Shown here one piece after another: positions 22,186-32,548 of a DNA stretch of 64,000 nt. Position numbers and translations under genes: made by a program. Numbering within the stretch: the first letter of the stretch is position 1; each line of letters starts with the position of its first letter. The notes below the pieces were generated by a model. That model was given only the letters and a program-made list of their open reading frames with translations. It searched no databases and was not told the DNA's origin. The stretch covers positions 5,241,013 through 5,305,012 of the forward strand of contig NW_006917093.1 in the NCBI RefSeq assembly GCF_000516985.1, given 5' to 3'. This DNA is from Pestalotiopsis fici W106-1 (Eukaryota; Ascomycota; Sordariomycetes; Amphisphaeriales; Sporocadaceae).

Positions 22186-23020
22186 TCAATAATCACTGCT
22201 GTACATGCCTAAATCAGAAGTGTTAGTGGCAGGACAGGAATCTAGAAAAGGGGAAAACTTACCGTAGCCTGTGCTGTAACCACTGCTCCAAGAAGATGAA
22301 GAGCCGCTGGACGCGAAGAACAAACCAAGGAACTGGCGAAGTCGCCCGGGCTTGGCTTCGGGCTCCGTTTCAGTCGGAGTCGGAGCTGGCTCGACCTTGA
22401 ACGTCTCCATGTCCTTGACTCCAACGCTGATCAAGAGGCTGCTGAAGTTGTCCCTGAATTCGACTGTTGCTTGGCCAGAGTGTAGGCTGACAGTTGTGGC
22501 CATGGGAGCCCAGAGCTTGTAGACCCTAGGCATCTTCGAGAAGTTCTCAAGCAGCAGGTGGTTTGTGGGATAGGTGGCAGGGGCTCCCAAGGACTGTCTG
22601 AGCTCGTTCTCCTCCTCGAGCGTAATGTCGATCAAGGTGCTGTAATCGACAAACTGGTCCATGTAGCGGCGAACAGCGACGTCGGCTTGGCCATTGGGGG
22701 CGTTGTGTGCGACGTTGGCTAAACGCTCGGCGAGCTGCGAGGGGACAACTGCAATCTTGCGACGTGACGGGCCAGCGTAGCTTCCATCCGAGATAACATC
22801 AGGGTGAAGGAACTCGATTCCATCATCGTAGAGTTGGGCGACTGGAATGTCTGATTTTCAAGAGGCAAAGATTAGTGTCGGAACAACAGGACGCTCTAAG
22901 ATTTGGAAGATTCTTCTTACAGCCAGTGATGACCCGCTGCATTCGGACAAGCCTTGCCGAGTCTGGGTCGGGGCGCATGCAATCTGCGTAGTGAGAGAGT
23001 TCAGACCAAACAGCAGACAT
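22186..23020 (-). CDS. Orphan protein (236 aa), unknown function
   Basis: Exons 23020-22921, 22850-22263 and 22208-22186; introns GTAAGA..ATCAG and GTAAGT..TTTAG. The protein starts MSAVWSELSHYADCMRP and reads continuously through IPVAQLYDDGIEFLHPDVIS and PSQLAERLANVAHNAP. It carries a Pro/Thr/Glu linker (VEPAPTPTETEPEAKPG) near residue 185 and a Ser/Gly-rich tail. There is no signal peptide or membrane span. Intron 2 is exactly 54 nt and open in frame, so retention gives a 254-aa form with the same end (GMYSSDY). I do not recognise the family. Confidence 0.6.
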
Positions 23021-23207
23021 CTTGTGAAAGATATTTTGATGATCGCGTTGCTTGAGGCTTGCTGTAGTAGTGTGTGTGGGAGGTTCAGGATTTGAACTCT
23101 GCTGAGTGAGCATGAAGAAGAAGAATAGGGAAGGAAAAAGTTGAAAAATTTCTGGGAGCAGGGGCCTTTGATTTATAGAAAGAAAGATCTGGTCCCCCAC
23201 CACTGTA

Positions 23208-23248
23208 CTGATTGTGCATCGCGAGCCTGCGGCTTGGTGTTGACGTTT
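23208..23248. repeat. Copy B of the 41-bp dispersed element
   Basis: CTGATTGTGCATCGCGAGCC followed by TGCGGCTTGGTGTTGACGTT. It sits about 190 bp upstream of the start codon of the orphan gene, in the same orientation relative to its gene as copy A to the broken SDR. Confidence 0.55.
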
Positions 23249-23517
23249 GCAAGAGGGGGAAAGATCAGGCACGCGTTTGCCTACGACCAATCCGAATCAG
23301 TAAACCTCCATTGGTCTGGTGGTTTACTGATTCTTAGATTAATGCAGGTTTACTGATTTCAATCATCCGATGTCCGAAAAGGGACTCCTGATTTCGATGC
23401 TCATAATTAAACGTGCAACATTATACCGGCCGGCAGCTGAATCTACTCTCCGTCTTTCGTGGGTGGCATTCTCGACATTCTGCTGCTTCGTCGACGCGAC
23501 TTCAGTATGCAAGCGCC

Positions 23518-24300
23518 ATGGAGGACAACGCATTGGGCATACAATACTTTCCAGAAGAAGATCAAAGTTCAAGTCCATTTGTACTTATCCATGATGGTGG
23601 TGGTACGGCCTTTTTGCCTACTTGTGCTTGGGAAGCCTGGATCGCGATGTCTGGGCCCTCCACGACCCTCACTATTCCATCAGTGAGCTATGGCAGGGCA
23701 ACATAGACGAGATGGCCGATCATTACATAACACTGATCAAGAACGCTGGTATTCAAGGACCCATCTTGCGAGGAGGTACGTGGGAGCCATCCCGTCGTGA
23801 TTGTCGATTGATTTGACTCAAATGGTTGTTTTAGGCCGGTCGCTCGGTGGCTGCATCTCCCTCACGATCGCAAGAAATTGGCAAACGTCAAGTCCCCCGA
23901 GTTTCCCATCGCCGGTCTCCCGCTCATTGACTCCCCTTTTCATATCCCTCTGATCAAGCTGTCTCGTGCCGGCCCAGACCCTGATTTTGGCGACCTGCCA
24001 GAACTTGTGCGCAAATCCTTTGACAATGGCGATATCATGCTGGCCACGTGGGAAACTACACCAGTGGGACTGTCAAGGTAAAACGGCCCGTGTCGCTGTC
24101 GGCGGCGAGGCCTTCATCGTTCCAAATGGTAGCATACTGCAAAGACCTTTGGGCAAGAAGTGGCGTGGTGTCGCAGCGCAAAGCTTCAAGCATGAAACTT
24201 CCGTCGTGGAATATTCAATCGGGCCGCCGCCTGCCGTCATGATGAGATGCGCTCAACTCACGCTCAATGGCAAGAGCTCGAGTGTACAAGTCTGTGTGCG
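23518..24300 (+). pseudogene. Broken alpha/beta-hydrolase thioesterase (PKS/NRPS type)
   Basis: Reads MEDNALGIQYFPEEDQ, then PFVLIHDGGGTAF. The frame is lost at a T-run (23611-23615) and resumes as AYLCLGSLDRDVWALHDPHY and GNIDEMADHYITLIKNAGIQ. An intron (23776-23834, GTACGT..TTTTAG) leads to the nucleophile elbow GRSLGG. The frame shifts again near 23875 before LANVKSPEFPIAG and LIDSPFHIPL. The distal part (RVAVGGEAFIVPNG, PPPAVMMRC) is in yet other frames. Motif order matches fungal stand-alone or terminal thioesterases of polyketide/peptide synthesis. Two or more independent frame breaks argue for decay and not a single read error. Confidence 0.75.
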
Positions 24301-24553
24301 TGCGCGTATCGCCCAGTGCGTAACCACGTGTACTTGTTTTGGCTTCTACTATTTAATAGCAAAAGCTCTTTAAGGAAAACCGCCGCTAAAATACTCGCTG
24401 CGACTTTCCAAATATATAGCGCCACAAAAAAAAAAAAAAAGCACATTCGAGGCGAAGCAAAATAAATCATGCGCAAATCAGGGCGGGTTTCCAGATTATG
24501 TCCTATGTCCCTTAAAATGCAAAATCTAGTTAAGGCTGAAAACGGTATTTGGG

Positions 24554-24580
24554 GATTGCGTATCACGAACCCTGCGATGC
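24554..24580. repeat. Partial copy C of the dispersed element
   Basis: GATTGCGTATCACGAACCCT and the following bases match the first half of copies A and B. The second half is not recognisable. It lies between the thioesterase pseudogene and the BBE oxidase. Confidence 0.4.
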
Positions 24581-24884
24581 CTCTTTCGAGGGACTGGCAC
24601 AGGGCATATGGACGGTATGGCATGAGTAGAGGTGGTGGTGGTGGCTCAACGGCACAGCCAGCTACACTCCGAATACCTCAGCGCCGCCATCGGATCTCAT
24701 CAGAAACTTACGGCTCTTGATCATGAATACCTCATGACTATCAAGCAACTGAAAGATGTACGTCGATCGGTATAAGCATACTCCAATCCACCCCCATCTT
24801 GGCCATTCAGGACATTTCTAGTTCTATTCAAGGAGTACATAGTTTGACTATAATCAAGCAGGTTAGATTCCAACCACATGCTAA

Positions 24885-26837
24885 TCAGCACACCTTTGAT
24901 AATAAGAATCCGTCTGTCTGTCTCTGGAACAGCTGATCTGCATCATACTTTTGTGCAATCGTCTTCAGCTTTGCAACGTTCTCCTCCCCATAAGACGCGA
25001 GCGGGTTCTGATCTCTGGACGCATCGTTCATGAACCTGAAAGGGAGGTCCAAGCCACGTTCACTGGCGAGCTTCTGCATTTCGGCAGTGGTGTCAATCGA
25101 GACCGATCTTACCAATTCATCGTCCTCTGCATTTTCCCAATCGACAAGAGTCGTCCACCCTACGATGTCATGTCAGCGTGTCTGTTTCATTATTCAAGGA
25201 CAAGCTTGAAACCTACACTGGTGATCCTCAAGGGGTATACCCATTGGGTTTCCGCCCTTCTCGAGACCCTGCTGAGCAAAGTTCTTCGAGATCGGCTGAA
25301 TCGTGAACGTCTGGTTGGCTCCAGTGGTCTCGCGAACTTGAAGGGCTCGCTCCCGCCAGAAGCTGTAGGTGTCTTTGTACAGTCCTGCATCGACGCGAGT
25401 GCTGCAAGCACGGTAGTCGTGCCTGTAGAACTGTCAGCGAGGCTCTAGCCAGCTTACCGAGACTCGTGGCTTACCTCAGAGGCTCGGCGGTGAATGCGCT
25501 GCCCAGAAAATCTGTCAAGCTGGCGACGGTACCGTTGGTGGCGGGCAGAGCATACATCAGCGGCTCTGGCAACGAGTCGAAAGAAGTGAACGCCTCTGGC
25601 TGCTGGTCTGAAGGCTCAGCATATAAGAAGCCAAGAAGGATACTATCGAGATTGAAGATCATAGCAACAGTGGATTTCACATCGGCGGCACCACTGGTTT
25701 GCCACTCTGCAAATGCGTCAAGAATGGCGGGTGCCTGGTCGACACTGTAAACTGCAACCTGGTACCAAATGTTTCGTGCAGGCACCGTGTTCAGATCGTA
25801 CCGAGTCACAACTCCGAAGTTGGGACCACCTCCTTTGAGAGCCCAGAACAGATCCGAGTTCTCGGTCTGGCTGGCGTGGGTTATCGTACCATCTGCCAGA
25901 ACAACCTGCAATGACAAACACTTAGCAAATGGCCTCTTTCTTTATCGTGTGCTGCTCGGATCTTACCTCGAAGGTCTTGACGTTGTCAGCAGCCGTGCCG
26001 AAGGCGCCCGAGAAATGCCATAAGCCACCTGTCAGATGTGAGTGATGTGAAACCCAGACGCAGCGTTACCATGCCGGTTAGAGCTCTCTCTCTCGGCAGC
26101 GGACGTACCTCCCAACATCAGCCCGCCGACTCCTACAGCGGGAATCCGGCCTCCGACCACGGCCGCTTCGTGCTGGTCCAGATACGCAATCACGTCGCCC
26201 CAGCGAGCTCCAGGGCCCACGCTGGCGACGGCTCCATCAGTAGAAAGGGCGATTTGGTTCAGCTTCTGCAGATCGACGAGGAATCCATTCTGCGTGTTTG
26301 ACCAGCCCGGATTTGGCGAGTGGCCGCCACTTCGAACGGAAAACTGAATCCCATAGTATTTGATGATCTTCAGGACCTTTGACACATCGTCTGTGGTGGC
26401 AGGCTGGACGATGCAGTAAGGCTGAAACACGCAAGCCTGAGACCTGGGGAATCCTGATGTCAGGTAATGCTGGTTGGTGTCCGGGAATAGAAGGGCAATC
26501 CTCACCAATTCTCCGCCGCGAGCGTCTCGTTTACTGGAGCAGTATCGACGTTGGCCTCCCCGATTGCAAGTTGAGCAGCCGCGCAAGCCTGGCTGATTGA
26601 TTGTGATGAGTTGCCAGAATCACGTTTCGGCGGCTGGTGAGCCGAGGCCAGAGTTTGTATCTCTCGCGGAGAGAGGCCGATGCTTGCGCCGAAGGTGTCC
26701 AGCGCGGCTGTCATTTTTACGCCTCTGCCTGGGTGGTAGTTGGCCGCAGGTGCAGCACCAGCAGCAGCATCGACCGAGGCTCTTAAATATAAGAGACAAA
26801 GGCCTAAATAGGCAATGATGCTACAGAATCGGGCCAT
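24885..26837 (-). CDS. Secreted FAD-linked oxidoreductase (berberine-bridge-enzyme type)
   Basis: Six exons: 26837-26506, 26443-26109, 26028-25967, 25905-25475, 25422-25217 and 25159-24885, giving 546 aa. All five introns have GT-AG ends and compatible phases. A signal peptide is clear ([20 protein letters not shown]). The PCMH-type FAD domain shows [26 protein letters not shown] (the His is the covalent FAD site in this family), [14 protein letters not shown] and [36 protein letters not shown] follows, and the BBE tail ends with [14 protein letters not shown] and [13 protein letters not shown]. Such enzymes oxidise sugars or secondary metabolites; the substrate is unknown. Its neighbours are broken biosynthetic genes. 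Confidence 0.9.
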
Positions 26838-27093
26838 GGCATTCGGGTGAGGGGGCAGTGTCAGTGTTACACAAGTCATGCAGTTGGCGGAAAGAGCATT
26901 GCGACACTGCAGTGCCCTTTTATACATGCCACGTGGGTAATACAGCAAGCATGTTGATAATGCAGCCGAGCTGACATCGATAAAAGGGCGATGGGGCATG
27001 GGAACGACAAAAGTTCCTCTATTGCATTTCAGCCGATGCAATAGTCACAAGCCATATGGTTTTCATACTATGTATTCTTTCAGCACTGTATAA

Positions 27094-27679
27094 CTAGGTA
27101 CGGTGCGTGACGTGACCCTTGCCGTGGCTGCAATCCTTCCGGCAGGGATGGTGAGCAGACAACCCCAGGTCGCCGCCGGAGACAACACCGGGAATCGCAA
27201 TACGCTTGTCGCAGTCTTCTACTGCGAATGTGTATCTCGTTATTGGATTTGTCAGCACGGGTTGCGTGTATTAAAAAGAAGCAGCGAAGCGTTGGATGTG
27301 GAGCAATTGAGCCAACATCACTCTTGTATATATAGCATTGCAAACTATCGTCTGTTGCTGGGTTGATGCCAGCGATGCTGCTGGTGATTACGCGCTGGCT
27401 GCACTTGGAAAAACACAGCACCGACTGCAAGAATAAGTGCAATTGTAGGCTTGAACCATCGCCACTCGTTTGATTCACTGCTTGGGCATGGCGCCTCGCT
27501 TGATTGACTGTTATTTGATTCATTGTGTAAATACTGTCTGAGAAATCAATCGAGGAAGCAAAGATGACTTTTCCGAAACCAAGATTACACCCACACATGC
27601 GGCAACAAACGCTTTTCCCGTCAAAGCAACATCCTGACTGGTGCGGCATATGGATGGCTACTGCATATGGGACACTCAT
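27094..27679 (-). CDS. Candidate three-exon small Cys-rich membrane protein (120 aa), unknown
   Basis: Exons 27679-27591, 27537-27392 and 27221-27094 join in frame. Intron 1 is 53 nt (GTGTAA..TTTCTCAG); intron 2 is 170 nt (GTAATC..TTCGCAG) with a perfect GCTGAC branch site. The product begins MSVPYAVAIHMPHQSG, with a cysteine cluster CCFDGKSVCCRMC. A polar Ser/Asn linker follows, then one membrane span WFKPTIALILAVGAVFF, and a C-terminal segment with a second Cys group (CDKRIAIPGVV, HPCRKDCSHGKGH). I know no family with this layout. The donors of both introns are imperfect. The alternative is an unspliced 199-aa frame starting at the same ATG, which lacks these features. Confidence 0.35.
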
Positions 27680-27779
27680 TAATTAGTTCATCCACATTGC
27701 CATTATTGCCACACATATCTTCGATGCCCATAATCCAGGAGTAGTAACTTGGAAACTCGCGACGTTCGTACGAGAGCTC

Positions 27780-29131
27780 TCAGGCACTAATGGTCGTCCT
27801 CGGGCTTTTGCTTCTACTAACATCCCATAGCTCGGTCTCCGAGCTATTGGTAGCCACAAACCCGCTTGCGTGAGCGGGCGTGATCGTTTGCCAGGTCGAC
27901 TTCGTCGAGCGTGAAGTGATATGGGTTTGAAAATACTGCGAGACTCGTTCCGAGGCTGACGCGAGGAATGGTCGCAGAGCCGGCAGGGAAGTTCCGATCA
28001 GCGCCACTGTCGGCTCGACTTGAGATGGGATCCAAAAGGTGTAGCCATATCGATCGAATTGTGCCGGGATGTAGCGCGACATTCTATACGTAAGCCCTGT
28101 CATCCTCTGGTCAGTAAACAGAAGAAAGATGCGTCGCTATGTCTCAACGTACATAGAGGGTTTGTGGGCTCGTAGCGTTTCATCTCAATGTCGAATACCG
28201 CAAGCTTGTATGCGGAAGCTATACTTGCGCTGTAACCGGTAGCAAGGCTGTCAGTCTAAGAGATCCCAAATACGGACGAGAAAGTGCTCTTACCCAGCTC
28301 CAAGCATAAATATGACCAGGACTCCTACCCGCTTTATTGTCGGTAAATGAAGTCGAACGACTGGTATAATCGGGAAGAAGAGCAGTATCGTGTCGAACGC
28401 CATGCTGGCACTGTATAGTGCTATTTGCGACCAGAAGTAGTACCAGTCATTGCAGTGCAACGGGTGCTCGTACACGTCCCAGGCGTAATGTAGTTGCTGG
28501 CACATGAAGGCAGGAAGGACACAAAACGTTATGATGTAGGCGACTTGGAGACCTAGGAGAATCCAGATGGCGTAATTCATGAAGGCTCCATTCGCAATAG
28601 CAAATATGCGACGGTAGAATAGCAATATCGATATCCTAATCGTGGCTGACATGATAGGATACAGCCATGTTGTGACGACGACTCCCTGCCGGAATACAGA
28701 GTAAGCCAGGGCTGAACAGTGAGACGAAGCATGCACAGCTGCATAGATGAGGCCCGTCTCGTTCTTGAGGTCCGCGCCTTACCTTGTACCAGAGAGAAAA
28801 CTCTCCCACCGTGATCTCTTCGAGCGGCTTGCCCACTCCAGCGTGAAGATTGATGTATGCTGCCAATGCGGTCCAACCAATGTAAAAGGCCTGAAAAGAA
28901 TCAGCAGTAGCTCCTTTGCTACGCATGCCGACTTACCGTGGCGGGAATAACAGCCCAGTCATCATATCCCCATGATCGCGACAGAAATCTCGCGGTCAAG
29001 CGACTCGCGACACAGAGAGACGCAAGAACACCCAGGAAGATACAAACTATAGCGATTTTGTACTCTTTGTGGGTGTCAATGATTTCGTCGGGAGGAGGTA
29101 TGAGGCTGTCGAACGACACATTGGAAGCCAT
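27780..29131 (-). CDS. Rhodopsin-domain integral membrane protein (SAT4/Pth11-like family)
   Basis: Exons 29131-28937, 28890-28783, 28685-28294, 28229-28153 and 28096-27780 encode 362 aa. The layout is that of the fungal seven-helix family without a CFEM domain. Helix 1 is KIAIVCIFLGVLASLCVASR. The conserved SRSWGYDDWAVIPA motif follows, then GVGKPLEEITVGEFSLWYK. Next come LYPIMSATIRISILLFYRRI, the extracellular Cys pair (CVLPAFMCQQLHYAWD and HCNDW), and IKRVGVLVIFMLGAGASIAS with EPTVALIGTSLPALRPF in the last helices. Members are often called Pth11-type receptors, but most ligands are unknown. The tail is Ser/Thr-rich and cytoplasmic. Confidence 0.85.
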
Positions 29132-30904
29132 TTGAGCGACGATCTGAGAATCCTGTATGTTCTGCTCGGCTTGGGATAAAGAAAGATGCTGCTAAAAAGC
29201 CGACGATGTCGTCTTAGATGCCATGAGGCATTATTGATGGACACAGAGTATGGTGATTGATCATTAGCTAAATTTCTTCATCACGCCACATCCGGGAAAC
29301 ACGGGGGATTTCATTAAAGTGTAGCAAGTCCTAGGAGCAACATTCATATGGAACACAGTCATCGCGGCACATAACGCACTGCAACCTACCTAAGGCAATG
29401 CACGCAGCTGGTCGTCGAAAACCAGCAGGGGGATGAATGGCCTACCTACGCTTATATTGGGCCACATTTTAAAGCAGAATCAAATACTCGGGTGCATGCG
29501 AGAGGAAGGATGAGGGTGGGAGGGAAGGATGAGATTTTGCTTGGCTGAGGGGCTTTGGGGTTACACATACAGGGGATTTTGGGTACTACAGTATGTTCTT
29601 TCTGAAGGTTGGGAGGACAGGAGCGCCACAACCCCTGGCACAGATTTCCAATGAGGCTGGCTGCACATATCTCACGAACCGATTTGGGTAAGGGATCCCA
29701 AAGCTGATGACTTTGGCTTGCAGAACAAGCATCGCTGACATATTTGTCCGGCATGGGCAAGGCTCGAGTACACTGATAATCGATTTACAATAAAACTGAG
29801 TGAACACTCACTACACTTGACGCTCGTCTACGGTATGCTTTACAGAGCTCCTTGAGCAATGTAGGAGTGTTTTCTCTGTTGGAATACCAAGAGGGGGGCA
29901 CCGTGTGATGTTGAAAAGGCTGATCCCGCCGGCGGGACCGAAGGACGAAGCCGGGGTCGTCTGGATGCCAAGGCCGGATGCACGATAAAAAGGTAGATAC
30001 TGCGCACTGTATAGTTACTTAACTTGCCGCCCACGGTCCTGGCAGGGCCAAGATACCAGCAGCAGGAAGGGCAAGCGAGCTGCTGACGCCTGTGAAGATG
30101 GCTTTTGAGCCCATGACAGCAATACCCCAAGGAGCAACAATCCCACGATGCAGGTGTAAATCTCTACTCCCTGCAAGCAATTTGGTTGATCGATTCTGTC
30201 TGTACTGTGTAACCACCTCGTGCTATGCCTTGCATTACCTGCATGGCAGACTACCTACTTAGTTAACAACTAAGTGCCCTACACCTACCTCGCCTACCTA
30301 CATTAAGTGTAGAGCAAGGAACGGGCCGACGAACCCACTTGCAACCTGGCGTAACACTAACAAAAGCTCCCACCCAGGCAGTAATAAGTAGGTAGACTCT
30401 CGAGACTATCCGGAGTATAGCAACGCTAGAACCGACTCTAAATTTAGTGTTCGCCCCCCAAAATACAAATGCGCGACAACGCTGGTAGTGGTCGAATTCA
30501 TATGGATTGGAGTGGCAATTCTTGCACGAACCTTGGCAGGCTCGCCGCATTTGAGTAGCACTCGCTGCATGTCCATGATATGATTACCATGATACCATGA
30601 GAGATGGCGGTACATGCAAAAGCACCGGAACACGCCATACCCGGCCCTTGCCCAGGGTTCAATTTTTGGAGGTCATGCCGTCAGCAATGGTTGCGCGCAT
30701 CTCGTCTGGCCTGTCTGGGTTGCTGTGCTTATTCCTGCTGCCTACCATGTCCATTATCGGATCCTTCAGTCAATCCACTGTGCATTCTGACCGGGTTGCA
30801 TTCGCTTTCTTTGCCACCTTCAGCGAGTAGACGCCGTGTTTATTGGAAATGACTTGTGATAGGATTCTGGGGTTTCATTTCTGTCTAGGGTTTGCGGGTT
30901 TTGC
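29132..30904. other. Intergenic region without a supported gene
   Basis: About 1.8 kb. Several CCTACCTA/TAGGTAGG motifs lie at 30250-30300 and 30388-30396. Open frames present have no ATG-plus-splice support and no motif I recognise. Confidence 0.45.
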
Positions 30905-31450
30905 CGAGCAATCTGCTTGAGCGAAGTGAAATGAATGCTACATTCTCAAGGCAACTTGAATCCTCCAGGCATGAGTCTCTTTAGACACGATCTGGATCAT
31001 CATACCCCTGGACATCTCTGAGCCCTGAAAGACTGTCCGCCCCGTAGCGACTGATGACTGGCTGGTCCCAACTGGCATCGTTCATGAATAGGTAGGTAAT
31101 CAACATGGACGCCTTCTTTCATGGAGCTGTTCTCGATCGCGTCGGCAATCGATCGCGTCGCATTGTGTACCACGTCGTCATCTCCTTCATTCCACCACCG
31201 CGAATCTATCACGAACCATGTTTGGTTGATTGGACTTAGTCCCAGGGCGTTGCCGCCGCGAGCATAGCCTGTTTCATCCAGGCTGGAATAGGCTGCAGTC
31301 CAAAGACCACCGTTCCGGCGTTGACAGACTACACAAAGTCGTCTCCGTACTGCAGGAATGCATCGGTCTCCTCAGGTATATCCTGTCCAATTATCACAAT
31401 GTAGGCGCAGCCACGGAGAATGTGAAAGTCTGCGAACGCACTTGGTTTTC
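30905..31450 (-). pseudogene. C-terminal remnant of a second BBE-type FAD oxidoreductase
   Basis: The minus strand reads ADFHILRGCAYIVIIGQD, then a TAG after YGDDFV. It continues SVNAGTVVFGLQPIPAWMKQ, changes frame, then GGNALGLSPINQTWFVIDSR and DDDVVHNATRSIADAIENSS. It shifts again before MNDASWDQPVISRYGADSLS and ends in the family terminus MPGGFKLP. The order is that of the substrate and BBE domains of secreted flavin oxidases. The FAD-binding half is absent. At least one stop and three frame changes make it non-functional. It is distinct from the intact BBE gene at 24.9-26.8 kb. Confidence 0.72.
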
Positions 31451-31559
31451 TGCGGTTGCTTTTTGAACGAATCTCCACCTTCCTTGATCGATCCTCCACT
31501 TTCAGTCGTACTTCCATCTGCGAATTGCAACAGTCTCCTGTCTGAGGTGTTCGAATTTG

Positions 31560-32075
31560 CCCGGGCACAGGGATGGCAGCACACAAAACGAACGACACAA
31601 GATTTGGTTCGGATCCAGAGTCCGGAAGAGCCAATATCTCGGCATCGTCAACGGAACCGCGGAATCTTTGTCTTGGCACTCCGAGCAAGTTTACCCAAAG
31701 GCAGACACAATCGGACTCGACGATAACTTTTTCCAGCTGGGAGGCGACTCAATCAGTGCCATGATGCTTGTAGGCGCCGCCCGCCCGTAAGCATGGCATA
31801 GCTTTCAACATTGCAGATATATTCCGCAACCCAATACTGGAATAACTTGCCCGCCTCGGAAGCCCTAACGGGGACCAAGCCATGCATCATGTAGGTGAAG
31901 AAGAAGCAGAAGAACCGCTCATCGGACCTGCTCGAAAGTCGGAGCTTTTAGCTGGGATAGACGCATTGGACATTCACCTGTGCTCTTCCGAAGTCGCGGA
32001 TATTTTCCCACTCACCGACTTCCAGCACAACCTGGTAAACGCCAAGTCTAGGTTTGATTTCTCAATTACTTGTGT
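31560..32075 (+). pseudogene. NRPS fragment: carrier (T) domain and start of a condensation domain
   Basis: IGLDDNFFQLGGDSISAMML (31709-31770 region) is a near-perfect peptidyl-carrier motif; the Ser of LGGDS is the phosphopantetheine site. After a stop and a frame change it continues GIAFNIADIFRNPILE, another stop, LARLGSPNGDQAMHHVGEEE, and finally GIDALDIHLCSSEVADIFPL with TDFQ, which is the linker and entry of a condensation domain. Only traces of the preceding adenylation domain can be guessed at. It is a relic of a large multimodular synthetase. Confidence 0.75.
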
Positions 32076-32548
32076 ATCTGTACTGTATAAACACCGTTGT
32101 CTTCTTATGGGCTTTATATCTATCATACAGGAAGAAGCCAAGATCCCGCAACGTGGCTAATGCAACGATGCTTCCCAAAGTCATGACATTGGCGAGCCGT
32201 ATCGAAGCTGCATCGATTTCTTCTTCTATGTTTACTCCAGGCCGGGCAAATCGATATTTTGGAGCGACAGATTTGGTAAGTACCAACTTGTTGTGTTTCT
32301 GCGTAGCACCATTTCGTGGTTGGCGCCATGTCGATGTGTTGTTGTTGTAATTCCTTTGTACGCTCGTGCTCCTCTGGACAAAAGCCACAGCAGCGCGATC
32401 TTAGGTACGTCCGCCATTCAGTCTCGGCTGGAGGGATGCAGCGTCGCAAGCTGAGTTGTAGGCTTCACTACCCGACATATTGGATGTACCTCGAGTCTCC
32501 TAGCAGCGATGTGTTTTGAATGATAATTGTCTTATCCATTCAGTTCCC
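32076..32548. other. Region between the NRPS relic and the SGNH hydrolase gene
   Basis: No gene supported. A minus-strand frame (about 32388-32062) lacks an ATG and recognisable motifs. It probably contains further degenerate synthetase sequence, but I cannot show this. Confidence 0.35.

Noticed and set aside
27080..27679. Unspliced 199-aa reading from the same ATG as the small membrane-protein candidate
   Set aside because: Reading through both introns loses the membrane span and the Cys/His tail; the spliced form is more protein-like. Kept only as an alternative.
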